Made by a program: the position numbers and the translations under genes. DNA of 64,000 nt, taken from assembly GCF_007997015.1 (NCBI RefSeq), contig NZ_VOSM01000002.1, positions 62,001 through 126,000 on the forward strand, read 5' to 3'. Positions within the stretch are counted from its first letter, which is position 1. Every line of letters begins with the position of its first letter. The notes under the pieces were generated by a model. The model was not told the origin of the DNA and did no database searches. It was given only the letters and a program-made list of their open reading frames with translations. Of this stretch, positions 42,133-49,483 are shown piece after piece. Source of the stretch: Lujinxingia vulgaris (GTDB lineage: Bacteria > Myxococcota_A > Bradymonadia > Bradymonadales > Bradymonadaceae).

Positions 42133-43098
42133 ATGAAGTTGAACGACGTGTTGGTGGCAAGCATCGCCCTGGCGATGGTCGGGTGTTTTTCGGGTCCCTC
42201 CATGGGAGAGAGCGCCGAGGCGACCGAGGTTGAACCTTCGACGGAGACAGCGGAAGCCTCCGGGGAGCTGACGATGGAAGTCAGCGCCGAAGCACCTCTG
42301 GTCGAGGAAGGCGGTGAGAGCGGCGCGGTGGCAGAAGATGAAGCCAACACCACCCCGGAACTTGAGGCCGAGGCGGCGTTTCGCGATGTGACCTGGGCGA
42401 AGATGCAGGAGCGCGTCGAGGCCTTCAAAGCCTGCGCCGGCGAAGACTACGACACCACCAACGCCTACTTCGAGGCGGTGGCCACCCGCGGAGCGGAGAG
42501 CTTCAACCTGGGCAGCCTCAAAGGCGAAGAGCGCGATACGGAGCTCGGGCGCTGCGTGCACGCGCGCATGCAGGATGTGCTCAGCGAGGTTGAGGCCGAG
42601 GCCCCGGAGCACGTCAATCGCCTCGGGTTCAGCGTCTGGGTGTTGGGTCCGGATGTGAAGCAGGCCAGCTGCTCGGGCGACCGGGTGCTCTGCGAGGGCA
42701 TGAACGGCGTGGCGATGAGCGACACGCTGACCAACCTCACCATCGCCGACGACACCTCCTGCCCGCATAGCGACGCGATCATCGCCGGTGGTGAAGAGGT
42801 CTTTAAAGACGCCATCGCCTGCCACACGATGGGCCAGGAGCTGGCGAACGAGGGCGGCGACGCCATGCCGCTGGGAGCCCAGGCCTGGGTGGCCGTGCGC
42901 TACTCGCCAGAGCTCGACCAGCACTATATCTACGCGCGCTACACCGACGCGGCCTACGAGCCGGTGGCACGCTGCCTGATCGACGCGCACAAAGAGCTTG
43001 TGCTCGAAGGTCAGGGTGAGGTCACCTGCCAGCAGAACCTCTGCTCTCGCCTCTACTCCTTCGCGACGCACCCGGTGCTCTCGTTGATGGTCCACTGA
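42133..43098 (+). CDS. Lipoprotein with acidic linker, function unknown
   Basis: A 321-residue predicted lipoprotein (MKLNDVLVASIALAMVGC; lipobox MVGC). An acidic Glu/Ala/Thr-rich linker occupies about residues 20-80. The folded C-terminal domain of about 240 residues has eight or more cysteines in pairs (KACAGEDY, GRCVHAR, ASCSGDRVLC, TSCPHSD, IACHTMG, RCLIDAH, TCQQNLC), suggesting a disulfide-stabilised exported domain. GAGG lies upstream of the ATG. It is followed at 18 bp by the SRPBCC gene, so it may head a three-gene operon with the downstream lipoprotein. No family is recognised. Confidence 0.82.
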   Translation: MKLNDVLVASIALAMVGCFSGPSMGESAEATEVEPSTETAEASGELTMEVSAEAPLVEEGGESGAVAEDEANTTPELEAEAAFRDVTWAKMQERVEAFKACAGEDYDTTNAYFEAVATRGAESFNLGSLKGEERDTELGRCVHARMQDVLSEVEAEAPEHVNRLGFSVWVLGPDVKQASCSGDRVLCEGMNGVAMSDTLTNLTIADDTSCPHSDAIIAGGEEVFKDAIACHTMGQELANEGGDAMPLGAQAWVAVRYSPELDQHYIYARYTDAAYEPVARCLIDAHKELVLEGQGEVTCQQNLCSRLYSFATHPVLSLMVH

Positions 43099-43115
43099 GC
43101 CGGAAAGGAGCCCCC

Positions 43116-43577
43116 GTGGCGCTTTCGTACACGCTGAATCATCACGTCAACGCGCCGCCGAAGGCGGTCTTTGAGGCAATGCTCGACATCGAGGACTTTG
43201 GCGCATGGATGGAGAACTTCGTGCGTGTGGAGCGCCTCGATGAAGGGGAGATGGGCCCCGGGTCGAGCTGGCGCGAGGTGCGCAAGATCATGGGGCGCGA
43301 GGGCGCGGAGGTCTTTGAGATCCGCGCTCTGGAGCCCGACCGCCGTCTGGAACTCTACGTCGATGGCACGAAGGGAAGTACCGGTCGCGGGGAGTACCAC
43401 TACGTCTACGAGCTTGAGGAGCGCGAGGGCGGGACCGCCGTGAAACTCCACGGTGAGATGGAGATGGGCGCGCTCTTTAACCTCTTTGGCCGGCTGATGC
43501 TGCCGATGTTTAAGAAGATGGTGAACAAAGACCTCGAAGCGCTGGCGCGCCACGTGGAGGGCAGGGGGCAGGCGTGA
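43116..43577 (+). CDS. SRPBCC (START-like) ligand-binding protein
   Basis: A 153-residue protein of the SRPBCC superfamily (polyketide cyclase/dehydrase type). It has the LNHHVNAPPKAVFEAMLDIEDFGAWMENFVRVERLD N-terminal pattern, a GSSWREVRKIMGRE strand pair and a long C-terminal helix ending KMVNKDLEALARHVEG. The fold forms a hydrophobic cavity for a lipid or aromatic ligand. GTG 43116 has the strong GGAAAGGAG ribosome-binding site. The next lipoprotein gene begins inside its stop codon (GTGA overlap), so the two are translationally coupled. Confidence 0.88.
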   Translation: MALSYTLNHHVNAPPKAVFEAMLDIEDFGAWMENFVRVERLDEGEMGPGSSWREVRKIMGREGAEVFEIRALEPDRRLELYVDGTKGSTGRGEYHYVYELEEREGGTAVKLHGEMEMGALFNLFGRLMLPMFKKMVNKDLEALARHVEGRGQA

Positions 43578-44311
43578 GTTTTGGGCGCACCATGAGGGCG
43601 GGGATCTGTCTGGCAAGCCTGCTCGTCGCCTGCGGGGATGCGGCCGAGGGCGATGGCACACCCTTCGAGTATCAGGGGACCTGGGTGGTGGAGGGCGCGC
43701 GCTGCGAGGGCCAAGAGCAGCTGCGCGTGGTCGCCGTAGAACCCGCAGCCGATGAGGACGGAGCGCTTGTGGCGCGTAGCCTTCGCGCCGATGCCTGCCT
43801 GGCAGCCGGCGCCTCACTCTGGGAGGGGGACCCGGCCGGCGATGGCGCCGTGCGACTGGGCGACGACGAGGTTGGCGTGCAGACGCAGGGCAAAGACGTG
43901 ATACGGCTGGACGCCCCCGATGGCGAGCTGACCCTGCGCCGCGTGTATCCCGACACCGGTCCGACACCTCTTCCCGAAATCGACGATCTCTCGCTCTCCG
44001 GGCAGTGGTTGATGGAGGGCTACCCCTGCGACGAGGAGCTTGTGCCGCAGGTCGTGCAGGTCTCGCACGCCGGGGGCACCTTCTCCATCACCAAGACCCT
44101 GGGCGACGGGTGCATCGAAGCCGGCACGCGCTTTGTGGAGGGCGAGCTCGACGGCCTGACGATGAGCGGTGAGGGCTACCTCGAAGCCCCCGACCCCTGG
44201 GGGGATGTGGAGGGCTTTGAGGTGAGCGGACGGGTGCGTGTGCCGGAGTATTTTCGGCTCGATGCGCTCGGCGTCGCCGTGGGCTTTCGGCGCGTGCTCG
44301 GCGACGAATAA
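43574..44311 (+). CDS. Lipoprotein with two tandem copies of a Cys-containing domain
   Basis: A 245-residue predicted lipoprotein (lipobox LLVAC). It contains two related halves: YQGTWVVEGARCE...DACLAAGASLWEGD and LSGQWLMEGYPCD...DGCIEAGTRFVEGE, each with a GxWxxEGxxC start and an xxC(L/I)xAG motif, so it is an internal duplication. The GTG start overlaps the stop of the SRPBCC gene. It probably acts with that protein or the lipoprotein at 42133. No named family is recognised. Confidence 0.8.
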   Translation: MSFGRTMRAGICLASLLVACGDAAEGDGTPFEYQGTWVVEGARCEGQEQLRVVAVEPAADEDGALVARSLRADACLAAGASLWEGDPAGDGAVRLGDDEVGVQTQGKDVIRLDAPDGELTLRRVYPDTGPTPLPEIDDLSLSGQWLMEGYPCDEELVPQVVQVSHAGGTFSITKTLGDGCIEAGTRFVEGELDGLTMSGEGYLEAPDPWGDVEGFEVSGRVRVPEYFRLDALGVAVGFRRVLGDE

Positions 44312-44336
44312 GGTCGCTATCGCCTGAACATAGCGT

Positions 44337-44795
44337 CTAAAAAGGTCCGACCAGGTCGGGGGTGATCCAGCCCCCGCGCTCCGGATGCGGCTCCGGCATC
44401 GCCCGCATATGATCGACCAGACACCGATCCACTTTGTGGGGGTAAAACGCGATGTAGTCGCGCAGCGCCTGATAATGCTTGGGCGGCTGAAGGTACGACC
44501 AGGCCACAGCCTCAATGAAGGTCGGCCCGATGCGCAGATCGTAGTAGGTGGCCACCCCCTTCCACTCGCAGAAACTGCAGTGCATGGAGGGCTGCAGAAG
44601 ATCGAGACGCACATCTTCGGGGGGAATGTAGTAGTGCGGGGCGTGTCCGGTGTGCACCAGACGCAGCGCGCGGGTGGTGTCGGCGATGGGTGTGCTTCCG
44701 ACCAGCACGCGGATGCGTCGGTGGCTCTGTTGCACCGCCGGCGGGCTGGGAAAGTCCCAGATCGACTCCTGAGAGGAGGAGGTTTGCAGGCTCAT
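44337..44795 (-). CDS. DUF427 domain protein
   Basis: A 152-residue protein of the DUF427 (PF04248) family. The family pattern is plain: ESIWDFPSPPAV, RRIRVLVGSTPIADTTRALRLVHTGHAP, YYIPPEDVRLDLL, CEWKGVATYYDL, AVAWSYLQPP and ALRDYIAFYP. The MHCSFCEWKG segment has a CxxC pair. The biochemical role is unknown; members are widespread in actinobacteria and proteobacteria. ATG 44795 has GGGAGCCCC upstream. It is convergent with the lipoprotein at 43574. Confidence 0.95.
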   Translation of the reverse strand: MSLQTSSSQESIWDFPSPPAVQQSHRRIRVLVGSTPIADTTRALRLVHTGHAPHYYIPPEDVRLDLLQPSMHCSFCEWKGVATYYDLRIGPTFIEAVAWSYLQPPKHYQALRDYIAFYPHKVDRCLVDHMRAMPEPHPERGGWITPDLVGPF

Positions 44796-44886
44796 GGGGC
44801 TCCCGTAGCGAGGGTGGCGTGTCACCCTTCAAGCTAGGTACCGCCGGGGGATGCGGCCAGCACTTCGGGAGCCCCTTACGAGCTGC

Positions 44887-45450
44887 TTACTCGACGATCT
44901 CGATGAGCTCGACGTCAAAGACGAGCATGCCAGCCGGCGCACCCGGAGCGCCCTTATAGGCCAGATCCTGCGGAATCCAGAAGCGGCGCTTCTCGCCCTC
45001 AACCATCAGCTGCACGCCTTCGGTCCAGCCGGCGATGACGCGGTTGAGGGGCATGGTCAGCGGCTGGCCACGCTTCACGGAGCTGTCGAACATCTCACCG
45101 TCGGTGGTCCACCCGGTGTAGTGCGCGCGCACTGTGGAGGTGGCGGTGGGGTGCTCGGTGCCGGTGCCCTCTTTGAGCACTTTGCTGGCCAGGCCAGACT
45201 CGGTCTTCTCGGCGTCGGCCGGCGGGGCAGCCACGTCGGCGGGCGCTGCCAGAGGATCGCCTTCCTCTTCGGCGGCGGCTTGCTCGGGAGCTTCTTCAGC
45301 GGCCTGCTCCTCGCTGGCCTCCTCCTCAACGGCCTCGCCCATTGCGGCTTCGGCGGTCGAGGGGGGCTCTTCGGCGGTGTTCTGTTCCGATTCGCAGGCG
45401 ACGAGAGAGAACGCGAGAAGGCAGGTCAACAGGGCAATGCTTCGGCGCAT
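44887..45450 (-). CDS. FKBP-type peptidyl-prolyl isomerase lipoprotein
   Basis: A 187-residue lipoprotein (MRRSIALLTCLLAFSLVAC; lipobox LVAC). A highly acidic Glu/Ala linker of about 60 residues follows, then a C-terminal FKBP domain (SGLASKVLKEGTGTEHPTATSTVRAHYTGWTTDGEMFDSS..., VIAGWTEGVQLMVEGEKRRFWIPQDLAYKG, PAGMLVFDVELIEI). FKBPs accelerate cis-trans isomerisation of proline bonds, here presumably in periplasmic or outer-membrane protein folding. GGAG precedes ATG 45450; the longer frame to 45495 is less likely. Confidence 0.95.
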   Translation of the reverse strand: MRRSIALLTCLLAFSLVACESEQNTAEEPPSTAEAAMGEAVEEEASEEQAAEEAPEQAAAEEEGDPLAAPADVAAPPADAEKTESGLASKVLKEGTGTEHPTATSTVRAHYTGWTTDGEMFDSSVKRGQPLTMPLNRVIAGWTEGVQLMVEGEKRRFWIPQDLAYKGAPGAPAGMLVFDVELIEIVE

Positions 45451-45545
45451 ACAGGCTCCATACGTGGGGACGCTGGCCATCGTAAAAGCCACCATCCTGG
45501 TTGCACATCAAAAGGGGTAAAATCCCCGGACTCACTCAACAAAAG

Positions 45546-45614
45546 GCGCCCACCGTCGCGGCATCGGACGTCTCCCAGAATCGTCGTGGGAGCGTCGCCG
45601 GCGAGGGTGGGCGC
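45546..45614 (-). terminator. Long hairpin after DUF1328, terminator-like
   Basis: Outer arms GCGCCCACC (45546-45554) and GGTGGGCGC (45606-45614) enclose further paired blocks (GACG-CTCCCA / TGGGAG-CGTC). On the minus strand it is followed by CTTTTGTTGAG. It is unusually long (about 28 paired positions) for a simple terminator. Confidence 0.6.
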
Positions 45615-45683
45615 GAAGGTTTGCACGCGTTAGCCCGCAGGGCAAGGCGTGCCACCGGTTGTGTCAGTTTGCGCCAGCAGGCC

Positions 45684-45848
45684 TCAGGCGCGGCTCATGA
45701 GGTTGGAGACCAGCGAGACGGCCAGCAGCACCAGCGCGATCACAAAGACCACCTGCGCAATGGAGGAAGCCGCAGAGGCGATGCCGGTAAACCCGAGCAA
45801 TGCGGCGATGATGGCGACGACGAAGAATACGACAACCCAGCTCATCAT
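45684..45848 (-). CDS. Small membrane protein, DUF1328 (YtjA-like)
   Basis: A 54-residue peptide missed by simple length filters. The translation begins MMSWVVVFFVVAIIAALLGFTGIAS and continues ASSIAQVVFVIALVLLAVSLVSNL, two membrane helices around a conserved GFTGIAS turn, which is the DUF1328/YtjA pattern. AGGAGTACCG is placed 7 nt upstream of the first ATG (45848); a second ATG follows directly. Members are stress-associated in several proteobacteria, but the function is unknown. A large hairpin after it separates it from the FKBP lipoprotein gene. Confidence 0.9.
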   Translation of the reverse strand: MMSWVVVFFVVAIIAALLGFTGIASAASSIAQVVFVIALVLLAVSLVSNLMSRA

Positions 45849-46158
45849 AACGGTACTCCTTGTCTTCTGGCAGCAAGCCGGGGCGATGCCCGATGACCCT
45901 CACGACATGAAGCGGGACTCGCTGCGTCGCTTCAAAGCCTTGTTGCGATCGGGACGATCTCAAGGAAAAAGCTTGTAACGCGGGGGGGCCGCTTTCGGGA
46001 TCGGACTCGACAAAAACGTACATGCGCTGCACCCTGATACTCTTTTGGTGTTACCGGCAGGGGTGCCCGTTGCCTTTGCGATGATTCGATGAGAGCAGCG
46101 ACGCTACAGCCCAGCACGCCCCTCTCCGGGGTGGCGGGCAGGTGGCGAGGTGAGAGTG
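45849..46158. other. Divergent intergenic region before the second hybrid kinase
   Basis: This 310-bp gap between the DUF1328 gene and the rightward hybrid kinase shows no ORF, RNA or repeat that I can support. GATCGGGACGATC (about 45946-45958) is a partial palindrome that could be an operator. Confidence 0.5.
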
Positions 46159-48093
46159 ATGACGCAAGAACCCCCGGATGATGACGTTCGCGATGACGAT
46201 CTCTCGGAGCTGCGACGGCGCCACGAGACGCTGATGCGCGGGCTGGAGATGCTCAGCCGCAGTGGCGCGCAGACCGGCCCGAAGGCCGTCGTGGGGCTCC
46301 TCGATGATGTGGTCGGCGGCGACGGCGGGGCGGTTCTTCAGGTGCGCGACGATGGCGAGATCAGCGTGCTCTGCGCCAGCGACCCCAGGCTGGAATCTCT
46401 GCAATGGTGGGTGGGAGATCTCACCGAGGCGGTGCTCGAAGGCAACCCTCTGGTGCTCGATGATGTGCGCGACCAGGGGGCCTGGCAGGCGATGCTCTCC
46501 TCGGTGTCGATGCCGGTGGCCTCGGTGATCATGGTGAGTGTGGGAACGCCGATCAACCCCGCGCTCTGGATCTGTGTGCACGCCGAGCCGGGGCGTTTTG
46601 GCCAGCCGGAGCTTGAGCGCGCGCAGGCGCTACGCGGGCTGCTCACCCAGGCGATGGTCGGGTGGATGGCCGGGCGACGCTGGGCGCTGATGAGTCACGA
46701 GCTGCGCACCCCGGTCAACGCGATGATCGGCTTTGCGGAGCTGCTTCGCGAGGAGCAGCAGGAGCGCCTGCCGGCCGAGGCGCTCGACAAGCTGGCGAGT
46801 ATTGAGCGCTCCGGTGCCGAGGTGCTCGGCATTGTCAGTAACCTGGTCTCCCTGGCCCAACTTGAAGCGGGCGATGTGGAGCCGGAGGTTTACGACGTCG
46901 ATGTGCACGAGACGCTTGATGCGGTGCTGGGACCCCTCGGCGCGGTCGCAAAACAGCGCGGCATTGAGGTGAGGGTGGAGCGGGCCAACGTCAACGCCGA
47001 GGTGCAATGCGATGGCGAGAAGCTCGTGCAGCTCTTTGACGGGGTCGTGGGGGAGGCGGTGCGCTTTAGCGCCGGCACCCAGGTCGAGGTGGAGCTGCGC
47101 GCCGACGAGAGCCGGGTCACGCTACGGGTGGGCGACCTTTCTCCCGGGCGCCGCGGTCGCGCGCGCAGGCTGGAGCAGTCCGTGCTGCGTCAGCTCGCCG
47201 AGCTGCTCGGGGTGAGCTACCGGGTGGAGCGCAGCGTGCGAAAGGGCACGGTGGTGGAGCTGGGCGTGCCGCGCGCCTTTGTGGGTCGGGGCGCCGAGCA
47301 GGTGAGTTTCTCGGAAGAGATCGAGCTCAACGAGAACGCCAAGCTGGTGCTGATCATCGACGACGATCGCGATACCCGCGGGGTGCTCAAGCGCACGCTC
47401 GAGCGGGTGGGGCACACCGTGGTGTGTGCGCGCGACGGCCGTGAGGGGTTGAGGCTGGCCTCGGAGGTGCGCCCCGACGTGATCACGCTTGATGTGATGA
47501 TGCCCCGGATGGACGGCTGGACGGTACTGGAGCGTCTGAAAGAAGATCCCGATCTTCGAAAGATCCCCGTGATCATGCTCACCTTCGTCGATGATAAGCA
47601 GCGTGGGCTGGCGTTTGGCGCCGACCACTTCATGTCGAAGCCCGTCGACCGCCAGGAACTTCTGGAGGTGATGGAGGCCTACGAGAGCGCCGTGGAAGAC
47701 GGCGACGTGCTCGTGGTGGAAGATGATGAGGCCTCGCGCCAGATGCTTGTGCGCCACCTGGAGCGCGAGGGCTTTCGGGTCACGGCGGCGTCCAACGGCG
47801 AAGAGGGCCTGGCGCGGCTGGAGGCGATCGAGCCCAGCCTGGTCTTTCTGGACCTGATGATGCCGCATGTCGACGGGTTTGAGTTTCTCCAACGTTTTCG
47901 GGAGCGCCCGAAGTTTAAAGATGTGCCCGTGGTGGTGATGACCGCCAAGTACCTCACCGCCGAGGACTACGCCCGCCTCTCCGGCAACGCCACCCAGATC
48001 GTGCAGAAGGGGGGCGGTGAGTATATGGGGCTTCTGGAGGAGCTTCGGGATCTGGTGGTGCGGCTGACCCGGGGAAAGGCGCGCCGGGGCTGA
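46159..48093 (+). CDS. Hybrid histidine kinase-like protein with degenerate ATPase and two receivers
   Basis: A 644-residue cytoplasmic protein. Residues about 25-165 look like a GAF-type sensor (LEMLSRSGAQTGPKAVVGLLDDVV...). HisKA has the phospho-His180 motif MSHELRTPVNAMIGFAELL. The following region sits where HATPase should be, but the N-box is LFDGVVGEAVRF, there is no DxGxG G1 box (VGDLSPGRRGRA) and no GTGLGL G2 box. Two receivers follow with intact phospho-Asp445 (TLDVMMPRMDGW) and Asp565 (FLDLMMPHVDGF). It may accept phosphate from other kinases rather than make its own. ATG 46159 (SD GAGG) is preferred over GTG 46150. It is convergent with the CatA-like gene. Confidence 0.9.
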   Translation: MTQEPPDDDVRDDDLSELRRRHETLMRGLEMLSRSGAQTGPKAVVGLLDDVVGGDGGAVLQVRDDGEISVLCASDPRLESLQWWVGDLTEAVLEGNPLVLDDVRDQGAWQAMLSSVSMPVASVIMVSVGTPINPALWICVHAEPGRFGQPELERAQALRGLLTQAMVGWMAGRRWALMSHELRTPVNAMIGFAELLREEQQERLPAEALDKLASIERSGAEVLGIVSNLVSLAQLEAGDVEPEVYDVDVHETLDAVLGPLGAVAKQRGIEVRVERANVNAEVQCDGEKLVQLFDGVVGEAVRFSAGTQVEVELRADESRVTLRVGDLSPGRRGRARRLEQSVLRQLAELLGVSYRVERSVRKGTVVELGVPRAFVGRGAEQVSFSEEIELNENAKLVLIIDDDRDTRGVLKRTLERVGHTVVCARDGREGLRLASEVRPDVITLDVMMPRMDGWTVLERLKEDPDLRKIPVIMLTFVDDKQRGLAFGADHFMSKPVDRQELLEVMEAYESAVEDGDVLVVEDDEASRQMLVRHLEREGFRVTAASNGEEGLARLEAIEPSLVFLDLMMPHVDGFEFLQRFRERPKFKDVPVVVMTAKYLTAEDYARLSGNATQIVQKGGGEYMGLLEELRDLVVRLTRGKARRG

Positions 48094-48116
48094 ACTTTTG
48101 AGATGTCGGGGGGCGT

Positions 48117-48761
48117 TCAGCCGGCGTGGCCGGCCAGGGCGTCGATGCGCTCGCGCAACTTCTCAAAGAAGATCGCGACATCGCGGCCGTCGGCCAGCGC
48201 GTGGTGGGCGGTGAGCTGGAAGGTCGCCTCGTGGCGTCCGGGCTCGGCCTCCACAACTTTGCCCCAGGCGATGCGCGGCGCCGAGTCCAGAGGTTGGCCG
48301 GAGAAGGCGTGGCTGATGCTCTGGAAGTCCAGCCAGGGCATCGAGGTGATGTAGACGAGATCCAGGCGATCGTCGTCGCCTAAGAAGAGCTCGGGGAGGT
48401 TGCGGGAGCGATCGGCGTGCTCCTGGAGCGTGCGGCTGAACTCGGCGACATCGTCGACGTAGGGGGCCGTGGCGTAGTTGAAGGTGCCCCGGTCGCTCAT
48501 CACGGTAAAGGAGGGGGTGATCTGCGCGACGCGCACCACACCCTCGTCATCGAGGCGCAGGCGCAGCGCGTCGGTGGCGTTGGCCGCCACGCAGACGGTG
48601 TGCAGCAGGGTGGCAAAGAGGCGAAGATCGCTGCGTTGGGTCAGCGCGACCAGCGGGCTGACATCGACGCGGGCGGCCACATCGAAGAAGGGGCGCTCAA
48701 AGCCCTTAAAAAACTCATAGTGGGGGCGGCGCTTCCAGGTGCTCAGGTCGATGCGTTCCAT
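48117..48761 (-). CDS. CatA-like (chloramphenicol acetyltransferase family) acyltransferase
   Basis: A 214-residue protein of the trimeric CatA acetyltransferase family. The N-terminus MERIDLSTWKRRPHYEFFKGFERPFFDVAARVDV aligns with the CAT N-terminus, and the catalytic histidine motif is TAHHALADGRD (HHxxxDG, about residues 188-194). SFTVMSDRGTFNYATAPY also matches. Canonical members inactivate chloramphenicol, but many chromosomal relatives have unknown substrates, so resistance should not be assumed. It is the last gene of the def-fmt-rsmB-rpe run, 28 bp after rpe, which suggests a housekeeping or metabolite role. Confidence 0.88.
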   Translation of the reverse strand: MERIDLSTWKRRPHYEFFKGFERPFFDVAARVDVSPLVALTQRSDLRLFATLLHTVCVAANATDALRLRLDDEGVVRVAQITPSFTVMSDRGTFNYATAPYVDDVAEFSRTLQEHADRSRNLPELFLGDDDRLDLVYITSMPWLDFQSISHAFSGQPLDSAPRIAWGKVVEAEPGRHEATFQLTAHHALADGRDVAIFFEKLRERIDALAGHAG

Positions 48762-48789
48762 GATCGGGTCCGGGCGAAGACGTTGAGTC

Positions 48790-49461
48790 TTAGAGCGTGG
48801 CCTGCTGGCGGATGGCGTCGATGGCCTCTTTGTAGTTCGGCGCGCCGAAGATGGCGCTGCCGGCCACGAGTACATTGGCGCCGGCCTGGCGAAGCTGAGC
48901 GGCGTTGGAAGGGGAGACGCCGCCGTCGACTTCGATGTCGAGATCGACGCCCAGTTCGTCGTGGCGAGCCTTGAGCTGTGCGATCTTCTCGAGGGTGTGC
49001 GGGATGAAGGCCTGACCGCCGAAGCCGGGGTTGACGCTCATGATCAGGACCATGTCGAGGTCATGGGCCAGGTGATCGATCCAGCTCAGCGGGGTGGCCG
49101 GGTTGATGGCCAGGCCGGCCTTTTTGCCCAGGCTCTTGATGGTGTGCACCGCGCGGTGGGGGTGGCGGCTGGCCTCGGGGTGAAAGCACACAAGGTCAGC
49201 GCCGGCGCGGGCGAAGGGGCCGACGAAGTCGTCGGGGTTGTCGATCATCAGGTGCACGTCGAGAAAGGCGTCGGGCAGGGCCTTGCGCAGCGCCTCGACC
49301 ACGGGCAGGCCGATGGTGATGTTGGGCACGTAGTGGCCGTCCATCACGTCGACGTGCAGCCAGTCGGCGCCGGCGTCGATCACCTCCTGGCATTGCTCAC
49401 CGAGGCGGGCGAAGTCGGCCGAGAGGATCGAGGGGGCGATGCGAAGGGGGCGCGTCGTCAT
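48790..49461 (-). CDS. rpe: Ribulose-phosphate 3-epimerase
   Basis: A 223-residue TIM-barrel enzyme that interconverts ribulose 5-phosphate and xylulose 5-phosphate in the pentose phosphate and Calvin pathways. The family motifs are clear: IAPSILSADFARLGEQ, HVDVMDGHYVPNITIG, FLDVHLMIDNPDDF, INPATPL, VLIMSVNPGFGGQAFI, IEVDGGV and VAGSAIFGAPNY. The metal ligands (two His, two Asp) are in these motifs. ATG 49461 begins directly at MTTRPLRIAPSIL. It is 22 bp after rsmB in the conserved def-fmt-rsmB-rpe order. Confidence 0.98.
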   Translation of the reverse strand: MTTRPLRIAPSILSADFARLGEQCQEVIDAGADWLHVDVMDGHYVPNITIGLPVVEALRKALPDAFLDVHLMIDNPDDFVGPFARAGADLVCFHPEASRHPHRAVHTIKSLGKKAGLAINPATPLSWIDHLAHDLDMVLIMSVNPGFGGQAFIPHTLEKIAQLKARHDELGVDLDIEVDGGVSPSNAAQLRQAGANVLVAGSAIFGAPNYKEAIDAIRQQATL

Positions 49462-49483
49462 AGGGAAGCTCGGCGGTGGAAGT

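Noticed and set aside
48117-48761. Acquired chloramphenicol resistance gene
   Set aside because: It belongs to the CatA fold family, but it sits in a housekeeping operon with native composition and no mobile element, so resistance cannot be inferred.
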